DNA of 64,000 nucleotides from Takifugu bimaculatus (lineage: Eukaryota > Chordata > Actinopteri > Tetraodontiformes > Tetraodontidae): the NCBI GenBank assembly GCA_004026145.2, contig CP034991.1:1631634-1695633 (forward strand), in the 5' to 3' direction. The notes under the pieces are model-generated. The model did not search any database. It was not told where the DNA came from and saw nothing but the letters and a program-made list of their open reading frames with translations. The translations under genes were made by a program, and so were the position numbers. Position 1 is the stretch's first letter. Each line of letters begins with the position of its first letter. Shown here in pieces: positions 38,253 to 49,400 of the stretch.

Positions 38253-40635
38253 GCCCACCGGGGTCCGATAGAGGGAAGGGTCACAGATCCGTGGGGGGAA
38301 GAACTTGAAGTGCAATCTTTCCGAGTCCAGCTGCTCATTCCTGAAACCTTTTCCATGTGACCCAGATGTCGTGTTGGCGCCCGTCACACCGGTACACTTC
38401 TCCGCTGTTCGTCGTGAATGTTGTGAAAGAGCGGATCGTTCTCCAAAGAGAAATCCAGTGCTTTTATTATCTTCGTAAAGTCGTGCTGCTTTTTTAACAC
38501 AAATCTCATCAACGTCTTGCAGCCGAGAGCAACGCGCAGCTCGTTGCTTTGCTAATGACTCTAACAAAAGGAAGTTGCTACAAAGACGGCTCCTTTGTGT
38601 TCGGACCTTTTTAGCACATCTGAGGCTGCCGTCTTTACTAGTCCATCCTCGGTTACATCACTTCCTTTTCATATTATAATCCTCGTCTCTGTTACCAGTG
38701 TGACATTCGGCCATTAAAAAGGAAACTACCAGAATTTTGCAGAGTGCCTTTGAGGCCTTCTACACCCCCGCCCCCCCCTTTCCTGAAGAGCACAACGAGT
38801 CTTGTTTCATATGAAGACAGTAGTTCTGTCTGGTAAGAAAACTGTGCCTTGTCTACAGTTTTAATCAGGACTAAAAGGCCGTAAATCTCCCTGTTTACAA
38901 TTAAAGGTCAGTGAGTGGAAAGAAAAACCTGGATCCCTGTTACAGAAAAAATGAAACTTCGCTGTTCTCATATTGGAGTTGATATGACGCTCTTGTCCGC
39001 GTCAATATTGGTGTATATTTGATCGTTGATACTCTCTTTCTCTTTGTCTCTGCACTGTAGATTTATTTTTGGTGGCGCTTTATTTACGGGTCCCTCCATT
39101 TCCTAAAGATTACACGATAGCCAGTTAGCTGAACCACTGACACCTGCCAAACTTAAAAATTCCCCCCTCCTCTGAGTTTTGGGAATCCCTGAGCGGGGCA
39201 TTCGTCTTCATCTGGCCTCTAAGTATCGGTAAATAGTTTTAAAAAATGTCCCAAAGTCGTGACTATATTGGTTCCTGTTTCATCTTCAGTTAGCTGTCAG
39301 CTTTCGATTCAGCCTCACAGGTAATTTTAGTATATTGTGTCGTGTTTTGCAGTTCCTGTTTTACACTAACAGGAAACAACAGAACACTCCTGTGATGCTA
39401 TTAACACTTTAATGATTAAGATAAAGGCTGGATTAAGATCAAAATGCCACACAATAATATCTATTTGTGTTTTTTTTTTTTCAGTACCTTTGCTGCATTA
39501 AATCCAAATAAAGTCACCGGGGGACCTGTAACATAAAGCGTGACTGTAAATATTTATACCTGAGTTTCTCTCTTTGTTTCATCCAAAGGGTCTTTTTGCC
39601 TTCCAAACACAGTTTTTGCTTTCCCAAAAACGGAGAATTTCGATGGAACTTTGTCCTTCCTGCATACCAAAAAATGATATTCTGCATAGGAATCAACCAA
39701 CCAACCAGGATGTTGTGGTGCTGACGGGGTGGAGGTGGCCTCGCTGGGCTTCAGGCTCGGACTGAGAGCAGCGTCTGCTGGGCGTCAGCACCTCGAAGCG
39801 GCAGCGGCGTCGGCGTTGGACTCGACTTTCAGTGTTGGTCAGCCACACGTGATTTCAGCTCCTCTTTCAACTTGGCGGTGATGGCTGAGCGAACAGAACG
39901 GTTCGCGTTTTCCACAGTAATGTTCTTAAAAAGGTGATTCGGTTTCACACCAGCTGCTTCTGAAAGGCCTCTTTCAGGACAGAAGCTGGAGTGCAGTATT
40001 TTCAGTCCCCCAGTGTTACCATCAATTTATCAAATAATCTCTTTAGTGACCTGTCAAGTCACAAACAAGCGGTGTCCTACCGACCTCATCCTGTATGTCC
40101 AAAAACATGAAAACTTGCCGAGTCCACCAAGGCAAGAATGAATGTATCCCAGACTTTTTCTAAGAATATTTAAATTTGGAAGATTTAATTTATCTTGTCA
40201 CGGCGACGCTTTCTTTGAAGTTGTGTGTAACGGTTGCCAATGTCGTGTGCCTAAAACATTCCTTCCTTTACTGTCGCCTTGTACAGTCCACGAACCGAGG
40301 TGATGTTTCACAAAGGGATGTAAAATATTTGTATTGTTTGTTGAGAAAACGTATGGGAACTTTTTATGTTTAATGAAATCTGTGATATCAAACTGGAGGA
40401 AAACACACGGTCATTGTGACCAAACCAGTGGGTTTAACTGGGACGCCAGTGTATTTGCTTCTGAGGATGTTTCATTTTCCCTCGACTCTGACTCAAACGC
40501 CACATTGCACAAGTCTTTTTACCACTTATTTATGTTACATTATTTTAGCATGTCCTGGAATGCCATGTTCTTAGTACTCCTGACACTTTACTGTGTAATA
40601 CATTTTATAATAAATTCTTTGCATAATATCACACT
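38253..40635 (+). other. dapk1: dapk1 3' UTR
   Basis: This region follows the inferred stop at 38250-38252 and has no coding potential I recognise. AATAAA occurs at 39507-39512 and 40609-40614, suggesting alternative ends of about 1.3 and 2.4 kb. A Pumilio-type TGTAAATA is at 39545-39552, just downstream of the first signal. The UTR limits are inferred from these signals. Confidence 0.6.
40609..40614 (+). terminator. dapk1: Distal poly(A) signal AATAAA of dapk1
   Basis: A canonical hexamer in an AT-rich context lies 2.4 kb after the stop. A proximal candidate is at 39507-39512. Confidence 0.5.
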
Positions 40636-42920
40636 CTCTGTCCTTGATTATTTTAGAATAGTCAGAATTGTAATTATTTTTACTGCAGCTATTGCTCAGT
40701 TTGCGTAACAACAACCAACACTAGAACATTCAGCTCTTCTCGGGATGATTTATGCTGGATTTTTGTCCTATGAGCCCAGCTCTCGGGGGCCAAAATCCAG
40801 CTGGGTCTTCTGACCCAGCAGGTAGACGAATCTTTAACCCCTCTCGTCTCAGTGAAAACTGTTTGGGAGGGTAGAAACCACAGCTGGTTGCACCTCTGGA
40901 GGACTGGGTTTGACCCCCATGTGTGAAGGATTTAGCATCTCCGTTGGCAGAAACGTGGTGGAGCAACACACGAGCACCCAGGGAGGGTGACCCGTGACGG
41001 TGGTCCCCTCTGAGTTCCTGACTTCCTGTCTGGCTCATCTTTGAACTTCAGTCTAATTTGATGCTTGCTGTTTCCTTAAGATTAGTGCATGTCTAGTGCA
41101 GTTCTTAGTTGACAATAGTACATTTTGTTCTCTTTGTAGTTTCCATCCAGCACTGAGTAAAATAATCTTTGTTTCTTCAGAATTCCAGGGTGTTATTCAC
41201 ACTTTTCTGGGTTCATTATGGAGCTGCCGAGTCATCCTCCCTCAGTCACATGATGGGTCTACTCAACCGAAACGGAGGTTGTCTTCACTTGCCCCTGACT
41301 GCTGACTCCTGTCAAGCCTGTTTTTGCAGGTGGGGGAGGGATTCAAATCATGTGAGGTGCCTTTAGCTGAATGATTAAAGGTTCCACCTGTATGGAAAAA
41401 TAAGACATGTGAACGAGGCTAGCCTTGCTTTAGTCCTGCAGAGGCACATACACAGGCCAATCTTATTATCTCAGCTTTGTTTTCACCTCAATACTGATTA
41501 CTACAGCCTGCCTGGAGCTTAACGCTTCACCAAATACCTCCAGATTCAATCATATTGGCTCCTTGATGAAGGAAAACAAGGAGACATGTTTACACCTCGA
41601 GGTGCTCCTCACTGCAGCTCTGTGTCTGCAAATATGTCGATCACTTATCACTCATCAAACGTTCTGATTATTTTAATCAACAGTGCTTTTCTCCTCTCAC
41701 AGGAAATATATCTATATCTGCAGAAGTCTGCGGTGTAGAAGATCTAAATTACCAATCCAAATTACCATTTTGAAACTAAATTGAAGAACTTTATTTCAGC
41801 TCCAGTGATTCTGTAAACATCAAAAGAGCAAAACTGATGTTCACAGGTGTCAGTCACGGGTGACATGCTGAACCTTGTCCACATTTAATTCATGCTCATG
41901 GGGAGGAATCCAGCTGCAGGCTCATGCTTCTGTGACCCCCAGTGACCACTTTATGTCCTGTTGTGCAGGATGTGCTCGGCAGTCATGCTGTCGCTGTGTG
42001 AATAATCTGCTGAGGATGACAACTGCTTCCTTGCAAGCTTTCTGCAAACTGTAACAGTATGCTGCGACGGAAGCCTATATTCCGCGTGATGCAGTGGCCA
42101 AATCTGGATGAGCCATCACACACACACACAGACCAGTGACACACACACCACCAGTTTGGATTGTCTGTGGCGTAATCTGAGCAACTGCCATGATGCTACA
42201 CTTTTCATTCTGAATTGATGTGCTAAAATAATTCAATCAAGTTTAGATTGATTTTAAATTTGATGGATGGCATAGAAGTGACGGCAGTGGACATTTTTAA
42301 ATCCTGCACTGCAAATGTTCTCTGACCCGTGGAACATTTGTGAGAATTCACTTATTTCAACTGTGACATGACCTCTTTTCCTATTTATGGGTATAAATTG
42401 TTATTTTTTTCCACGACTTTTTCAGTGTTTTGTCCTTTTCAGCTCTTGTTTGCTGTTTGTGATGCTGATAAGATTACAATACGTGCAATTTCCATGCATT
42501 TAAAGCCATCAGTGACTTAGCATGGGTGTTGTCAACTTGGGTGTAAAGTCTTAAAATAAAACGCACCTTAGACTATTTAGGTCGAGTTAACCCAATAAAA
42601 TACGACGTTAAGGGATTAGGAAAAACTGACACGTTGCACAGTGACGTGTAATGATTATTTTCAGTGACCATTTACTTTGTTTTGCAGTTAATTCTGCGAT
42701 TATAAGCTTTAATATTTTTACGGTGCAACTGCTCTTTCACCACATATCCAAACGTACATTTACGTATATGTATTAAACGCTTATTACGCTCATCGTGGGC
42801 TGGAAATTTGAAGTTTGCATTTTTATTGAATGAAAATGCACTTATCGTAATGTTTTGTTAAAAAAAAGGACCTGCTGAAAAGGGGGAAAATGATCTAATT
42901 TCATCACCATTCCAAAGATA
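40636..42920. other. Intergenic spacer dapk1-ctsl
   Basis: No exon, RNA gene or intact mobile element is recognisable. The spacer holds two short CA tracts near 42119-42148 and otherwise unique AT-leaning sequence. The ctsl promoter begins at its right end. Confidence 0.55.
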
Positions 42921-42926
42921 GGGACT

Positions 42927-43100
42927 CACGTGCTTCCTTGATAGCGTCACACCTCGGGGCGGGGCAATATCGCAATAAACAAAGGTGGACCAATCAGAGA
43001 GCTCAGCCCGACGATAGCGGACCAATCAGAGAGCTGGATGGGTGGCGCGTCCGCTGCCCGTCGGGCCTTTATAAACTTTGTGTACCCCGAAAACAGCAGG
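42927..43100 (+). promoter_or_regulatory. ctsl: ctsl core promoter
   Basis: This compact promoter contains an E-box CACGTG (42927-42932) and a GC box GGGGCGGGGC (42956-42965). Two CCAAT boxes are embedded in a 17-base direct repeat, GGACCAATCAGAGAGCT, at 42987-43003 and 43019-43035. A TATA-like TTTATAAA lies at about 43068-43075. Transcription should start near 43097-43105. NF-Y and Sp1 control of mammalian cathepsin L promoters is known, and the E-box resembles TFEB (CLEAR) sites of lysosomal genes. Confidence 0.75.
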
Positions 43101-43140
43101 TTATTTTCTTCAGCTCGTCGTTTACATTGAGGATCTAACA
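43100..43140 (+). other. ctsl: ctsl noncoding exon 1
   Basis: This short untranslated exon sits between the TATA-like box and a consensus donor GTAAGT at 43141. The start is estimated from TATA spacing. Intron 1 (43141-43903) separates it from the exon with the start codon and holds nothing else recognisable. Confidence 0.6.
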
Positions 43141-43915
43141 GTAAGTTTAGCGGTTTTTAACACTAGCTAAAAAGCCGCTACAGTTATACATTCAATTCGT
43201 GCAAAATCTCATTGCGTTATATATTGTGTTGCTTTTAAAAAATATCTTTATTGAACCGCAAAATACATATGTATACGATTGACCTTCAAGACAGATGTGA
43301 GACTTTTGTGTTTCTATGGTTAGGCTAAATATCCCACGGTTTTCTGGAGCTGCTGCATGAGCCATCTTGTTTTGCTCGGCAGCCTTTGACGCAGTCCGCC
43401 TGTCTGGAGCATTAATCGCCCATTGTTGGAGTTCTCTCTTTCCTTGTTTCGTTTCAGAGGAAAGACCGGCCGGTAACGCTTCGGCCACCGTCCAACTGCT
43501 TTTAATTTCGTTATCCTGTTGTAGTTTCGATGTCCGGCCGGGTTCTTGGCTCCCTGCCGATCCAGATCCCGTGACTGCGAACAAAACAAAACCAGACTCG
43601 GGTTTTTTTTTTCGCCTTCTTCCCGACATCCGACCGCAGTTCCTCTCTCCTGGTTTCATTAAAACCGCTTTATTTAAACCGTAATTGCGTAAAAGAGTGG
43701 CCCACTTGGTCGTGTATTGTTTAATGTAGCGCCTGGAATGTGTTTTGCAGCGTCACGGCTGATCCCGGTGGGTGAATCATGGGAATGAACATTCTGTTCT
43801 GGCTGCATGACGAGTCCCATTAATGCGGCTTTTCTGCGTCCTGTTTCCCTGATTTTACGCGTTTATTCCCTTTTTTTTTAACTGTTTGGTCGCTGTTTTC
43901 CAGTTGAAGATCAGG

Positions 43916-45666
43916 ATGTTTCCCGTTGTGGTGCTGGCCCTGTGCGTGACTGCAGCCCTCTCGGCCCCCAGCCTGGACCCACAGCTGGACGAGCACTGGA
44001 ACCTGTGGAAGGACTGGCATTCCAAGAACTACCATGAGGTGATGTGTGTTTGGTAGCGAGCGCAGTTCGAGCTGTGCGCTGATCAAACGGGGGCTGATTT
44101 GCATGTGTGTGCCTGTTCAGAAGGAGGAGGGCTGGAGAAGAATGGTGTGGGAGAAGAACCTGAAGAAGATCGAGTTACACAACCTGGAGCACTCCATGGG
44201 CAAACATACCTACAGTCTGGGCATGAACCACTTTGGAGACATGGTAAGCTAAATGGTCCATATTGGGGGGGTTCTGTCTGTCCTGGTAAACTGGTAAAGA
44301 CCATTAATATTGACTTGTCTTCCCACAGACTCATGAGGAGTTCAGGCAGGTCATGAATGGCTACAAGCTGAAGTCACAGAGGAAACTCAGGGGATCCCTG
44401 TTCATGGAGCCCAACTTCCTGGAAGCCCCACGCTCCGTCGACTGGAGGGACAAGGGCTACGTCACCCCCGTCAAGGACCAGGTAACGAACGTGGTGAAAC
44501 ACGAGCGTCGTGGACGAGCCCGTCTGACCTGCTTCGGTGTTTGTTTTTGGTGTCTGCCTGTAGAGGACTGACGAGGACACGTCAGGGCTGTTTTGAGCCG
44601 TGATAAGAGGCCACTCGCGTGTTGTTTTTGTTATCTGTGGGCTCCACGTGCTGCTCCTCCTCCTTCCGCCTGCTCAGACTCCTGTGACATTCTGTACATT
44701 ACCGCCCTGTAAGCTGAGACCGGTGCGACCGGCTCGGTGCGATTTGGGCCTGGGTGAAGTCACCTTTCCTTGGTCTGAACTGTTTTGTTTCTGCTGTTTA
44801 TCTTCCAGGGTCAGTGTGGCTCCTGCTGGGCCTTTAGCACCACCGGAGCTATGGAGGGGCAGCAGTTCAGGAAGACCGGGACACTGGTGTCGCTGAGCGA
44901 GCAGAACCTGGTAGACTGCTCCAGACCAGAGGGCAACGAGGGCTGCAACGGCGGGCTGATGGACCAGGCTTTCCAGTACATCAAGGACAACGGCGGTCTG
45001 GACTCCGAGGAGTCTTACCCATACCTGGGAACTGTACGTATCCTGAATATTATCGCAGGGATTGTGGCTAATTTTGGTGGCGAAAGTCTAAAATGCCGTT
45101 TTTGTCCCTCAAGGATGAGGGACCGTGCCACTATGACCCCTCATACAACTCCGCCAACGACACCGGGTTTGTCGACGTCCCCAGCGGGAGCGAGCGGGCG
45201 CTGATGAAGGCCGTGGCCTCCGTTGGGCCCGTCTCGGTCGCCATCGACGCCGGCCACGAGTCCTTCCAGTTCTACCATTCAGGTCAGTTTGTTTTAGTGT
45301 GTCGCTTGTTAGCATTTGAGCTTAGCCGTTAGCTGAGCTGGTTTGTTGACGTCTCTGTGTCTTGTTTTAGGAATCTACTATGACAAGGAGTGCAGCAGCG
45401 AGGAGCTGGACCACGGCGTGCTGGTGGTGGGATACGGTTTCGAAGGAAAGGACGTGGACGGAAAGAAATATTGGATCGTCAAGAACAGGTGGGTGTTTTT
45501 CTCTTTTCAAACCTAACAGACGTGGACTCGTTTTAACACGTTTTTTTTTTTATTGTTGTCTTGCAGCTGGAGTGAAAACTGGGGGGACAAAGGCTACATC
45601 TACATGGCCAAGGACAAGAAGAACCACTGCGGGATCGCCACGGCGGCCAGTTATCCTCTCGTCTGA
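43916..45666 (+). CDS. ctsl: Cathepsin L (lysosomal cysteine protease)
   Basis: This papain-family endopeptidase acts in lysosomes. Coding exons are 43916-44038, 44121-44243, 44329-44481, 44809-45033, 45114-45282, 45371-45488 and 45567-45666, giving 336 residues (human CTSL has 333). An N-terminal signal peptide (MFPVVVLALCVTAALSAPS) is followed by an inhibitory propeptide with ERFNIN-type spacing in exon 3 and GMNHFGDM. The mature enzyme starts near APRSVDWRDKGYVTPVKDQG. The catalytic Cys is in GQCGSCWAFS (codon 44824-44826), His in LDHGVLVVGYG (45412-45414) and Asn in KNSWSENWG (45484-45486). The oxyanion Gln is present. The ATG has A at -3. The gene is intact and lies directly downstream of dapk1 in the same orientation, as in human 9q21.33. 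Confidence 0.97.
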
Positions 45667-45893
45667 AGTTTGCCCGCGCTGATGTAGTGCTATAGTTTTT
45701 ATCAGAGACGGCTGCGAGGGAACACCCTTTAGTTTTGTTCTTTTAAAGGAAAAGGCGCCGTTTTATTTTGTTTTGGCTGTTTTCACGCCGGACGATCTTA
45801 GTGTTTATTGTTTGTAAATATGTGCGGTGATTGCTGCGTTGTCGGTCACCTTGTTCATTGTAAATGAGCTTTTTTATTCTTATTGTGATCATA

Positions 45894-45899
45894 ATTAAA
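45894..45899 (+). terminator. ctsl: Poly(A) signal ATTAAA of ctsl
   Basis: A variant hexamer lies about 230 bases after the stop at 45664-45666, giving a short 3' UTR. The stretch 45667-45920 is taken as the 3' UTR. Confidence 0.65.
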
Positions 45900-45919
45900 C
45901 TTGACAAACACTATTTTGT

Positions 45920-46410
45920 TGTTTTGAGGGTTTTTTTTTGTCATCTTGAGTCATGTGACTGGATTCTGGATATCAAACATCTGCACTGTTGCTGCAATTT
46001 TACTGGTTTTCTCAGAGAAATTAATCTGATGATGGTGATCTGATCTGATAATCACCTCATTGCTGAGGTCATTGCAATTTTCACCTGTCCCAGTCTCACG
46101 TGTCACACTTACTCCACTTTATGGGCGTTGATGGAAAACGCGAGTTAAACATTAGACATGAAAAAAGCGATAACGCTCAAACATCACTCCAACTGCTCAT
46201 GGTGTGGAACTGACCACAAATGTCGCCTGTGGGGCCTGGAAATGGTTTAATCTCGGGTCCTGAGGGGGCAGCACGTGAACAAAAACCCCAAATGTAAACA
46301 TTGCCAGTTCATCCTGTTCAACTCATGTAATCGGACTTCTAAACGGGCTCTTCACGCGGCGTCTGGCGGAGCGACCGGGGCTGTTTAACTGTTCCAAACA
46401 GGTGTCGAGG
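45920..46410. other. Convergent spacer between ctsl and fbp2
   Basis: The ctsl (+) and fbp2 (-) genes end toward each other with only 744 bases between stop codons. No coding sequence is seen here; the right part is the fbp2 3' UTR. A reverse-strand ATTAAA at 46246-46251 is the best candidate poly(A) signal for fbp2. Confidence 0.5.
46246..46251 (-). terminator. fbp2: Candidate poly(A) signal (ATTAAA) of fbp2
   Basis: The hexamer lies on the minus strand about 160 bases after the fbp2 stop. It is a variant signal, so confidence is modest. Confidence 0.4.
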
Positions 46411-49400
46411 TCACTGGTACTTCTGGACAAAGGTCAGGAACTCGTTGACGTCGTCAGGGGAGCCCACCACGAAGGGCACCCGCTGATGGAGCCCCTCGGG
46501 CTGGACGTCCAGGACTCTCTGCGTGCCGGTGGTGGCGATGCCCCCTGCCTGCTCGATGATGAAGGCTATGGGGTTGCACTCGTACAACAGCCGCAGCTTC
46601 GAGGAGAGAATTATTTTATTTCGTTGCACACAACCGTTGTTCCTCTCGATTTTACGTTCATCTTGACACAAGGTGAACCTGCACAGCTGGGCCACGTGAC
46701 GACGGTTGCTAAGGCTCACCTTTCCCTTGGGGCTCTTTTCGTTGGCGGGGTACATGAAGATGCCCCCGTAGGCGATGGTGCGGTGAACGTCGGAGACCAT
46801 GGAGCCGACGTAGCGAGCTCCGAACGGGGAACCGCCATCCTGCGGGAGGCAAAGACAACATCTGCCATTCTCCTGCCACTGGAACTGAGCGCGAGTTCAT
46901 GTGGTCGGAGACACATCGCCAGATTATTCAGCAGTGTGAATCTGGATTTAGTGATATTTGTGAGGACTTGGTGTTCCCTGGGTCAGTATGGCTGATAGGT
47001 CAACAGCGTGTTGTGTTGAGTTCTGGACTCTAAAACCTACAGCAGGATTAGGAAGATTCCTAAAAGTGTCGTATGAACAGGTCAGACGGTGGTTGAGAGT
47101 CTTTAGTTACAGTTATCACCAAGGCTGAAGAGTTGGTTTATTCAGCTGACGCATTATCTTATTTTTCTGTTTGGGCCTCGTATCACAGTGGGGTGTTTCC
47201 ACGGGTCTGATCCTCTTATCCACGTTTGCTCAGATCGACTCTGTTGTTTCCTAATTCTAAAGGTCACTTCGAACAGGTCGATTCATACGTAGTTGCGGTG
47301 GTCCCGATACGTTGCTGGAAAACAAGCAGCGACACAACGGTAAACAGGTCAAAGTCCACCTGCAGAAGAAAGTCAGGGAACAATCTCAGGCCGCGCTCCG
47401 GGATCAGCTTTCCCCCCGCCCTGAGTCTAATCTGGAAGTTGTTTACTGCGTGTTTACGTTGACCTTTTATGAACCAGTGTTGCCCCACAGCCCTAAGAAC
47501 AACGTGAGCGTGGCGCCGTGTTCAGGCATGAGGTAGCTGAGGATCATGTGCCTGCTGAGTCAGGGCCGAGTCATTTTGGGGGCGTGGCCAATAACATTTC
47601 CCAAAAACCCTCCCACCCCTAAACACACATACATTTCCTTGTACTTCTAACTTTATGGGGACTTTCATAAACGTAACGTAATTTCTAACCTCAACCTTTA
47701 AACCGCGTCTTAACTCTCAAACAGGCCTTTGATGTTCTGGGCCACCGCTTACTTGTTGCCCTCCCTCCTGCATTCTGCCTAAATATCAGTGTAAAACACT
47801 GTTCAACAGCCCGCAAACTGTTCTCGGCACCCTACATCTGGCGTGTGAAGACACTAAAACTCAGGTCAGACATTTGGTCCAGAGAGTAAATATCAGAGGA
47901 ACCTCTTTGATTTAGATGCTATATCTTAAACTAATTTAGCTTAAACTACTCTGAAGATTTCAGAGCTGATGTCACGTGAGGAGTGCGACATACAGGACAC
48001 GAAGGTCTGATGCTGATGTGCGAGCAACATCTGGTAATCGTGCGGCAGAAATGCTGACTCGGCTGTTTCAGACTTCCCAGACGAGAAACTGCAATTTCCT
48101 GAGGAGCAGCATGTTTCCTGCAGCTCAGCTGATGAACCCGGGCGTCCCCACCCTCAGTCACATGTTTGGGGACCAGTATGACTCTGAAGGTTCACCTTGA
48201 CTCTCCTCAAACCTTTGACATATTGTGAGTGTGAGCTGATCGGATACATTCATATTTTAAGACTAATTTTGCTACTGATGAGTATATTTACATAATTCCA
48301 GTTGCAAAATTAAAATTATTAAAATTAGGCAACAGCCTGCTGATAATCAGTGAAATAATTCATCAGGAAACCTTTGAGAATCCGATTCGGTTTCTCTGAC
48401 CGAAGCTCTCACCTCTGGGTACTTCTTGTGCTTCAGGTACTCGTTGATGGAGGGGTGGAAGTACTTGGCGTAACCCTCGTTGAGGCTGTAGGTCTTCCCT
48501 TTCTGCTTGATCTTAACGTTCCTCTCAATCAAGATGAACTCGCCGATGGCCTGAAGAAGAGAATCTAGATTGCTGGTTGTCTTTAAGTGATACTTTTAAA
48601 AACAATGAATGAATGAGAGGGTGTTTTCTTGGCTTGAAGTACCTACAGGATCCAGCATGAAGAAGTGGAGGCCGGCGCCGGTGGTGAGGGCCACCAGGGT
48701 GGCACTGCCATACAAAGCATAGCCTGCACACACCATGGCCTTTCCTGGCTGGAGGGCATCTTTCTCTGTAGGCTCACCTTCGGACACCTGAAACAAGGGA
48801 TGAACCAGCTCAAATCAGACAGTAGTTGAGGGAAAGTTTCAAAACAGCTGCTATGAATGGTAAGCAAGGTAAGAGAAAAGGAAACTAATGTGAATGCTAT
48901 TATATGAATTCGGAGGCCAGAAGTGAATGTGTACTAAATGCATCAACATTCAGCATTTTATGCATTGATAAGTTCATCACATGAGAGAAGATCTCTTCAA
49001 GAGATTCAAATATTCGTGAGACAAAGAACACGAACTGGACTTCAAATGGTGGCAGTGAAGCTAATCCAGGAGAAAACCTACACAACACTGCGCTCTAGTA
49101 TCTAAACGATGGTACTGCGCCTTGAATTTCTTTTTATATCTCTACAAATAACATTGCGTGTTCTAATTTAAAAAACAAACAAACTAGAACTACACTGTAC
49201 GTCTCTGGTATAAATTTTGACATATTTTTTATTTTGATATGTCTTGTTCTCTGTACGGAGCCATCTACATTATTTTTAGTATTGATCAGATGTAAATATG
49301 TTATAAACCACATGAGCGACATCAGAGGCAGGTCAAGACATCACGACATCAACAAAGAAACGAACCCGTTTATAAATGGCAAATATGGTGCCGATAGGAG

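Noticed and set aside
46402..46995. 197-codon + strand open frame
   Set aside because: It is the antisense shadow of fbp2 exons 6 and 7.
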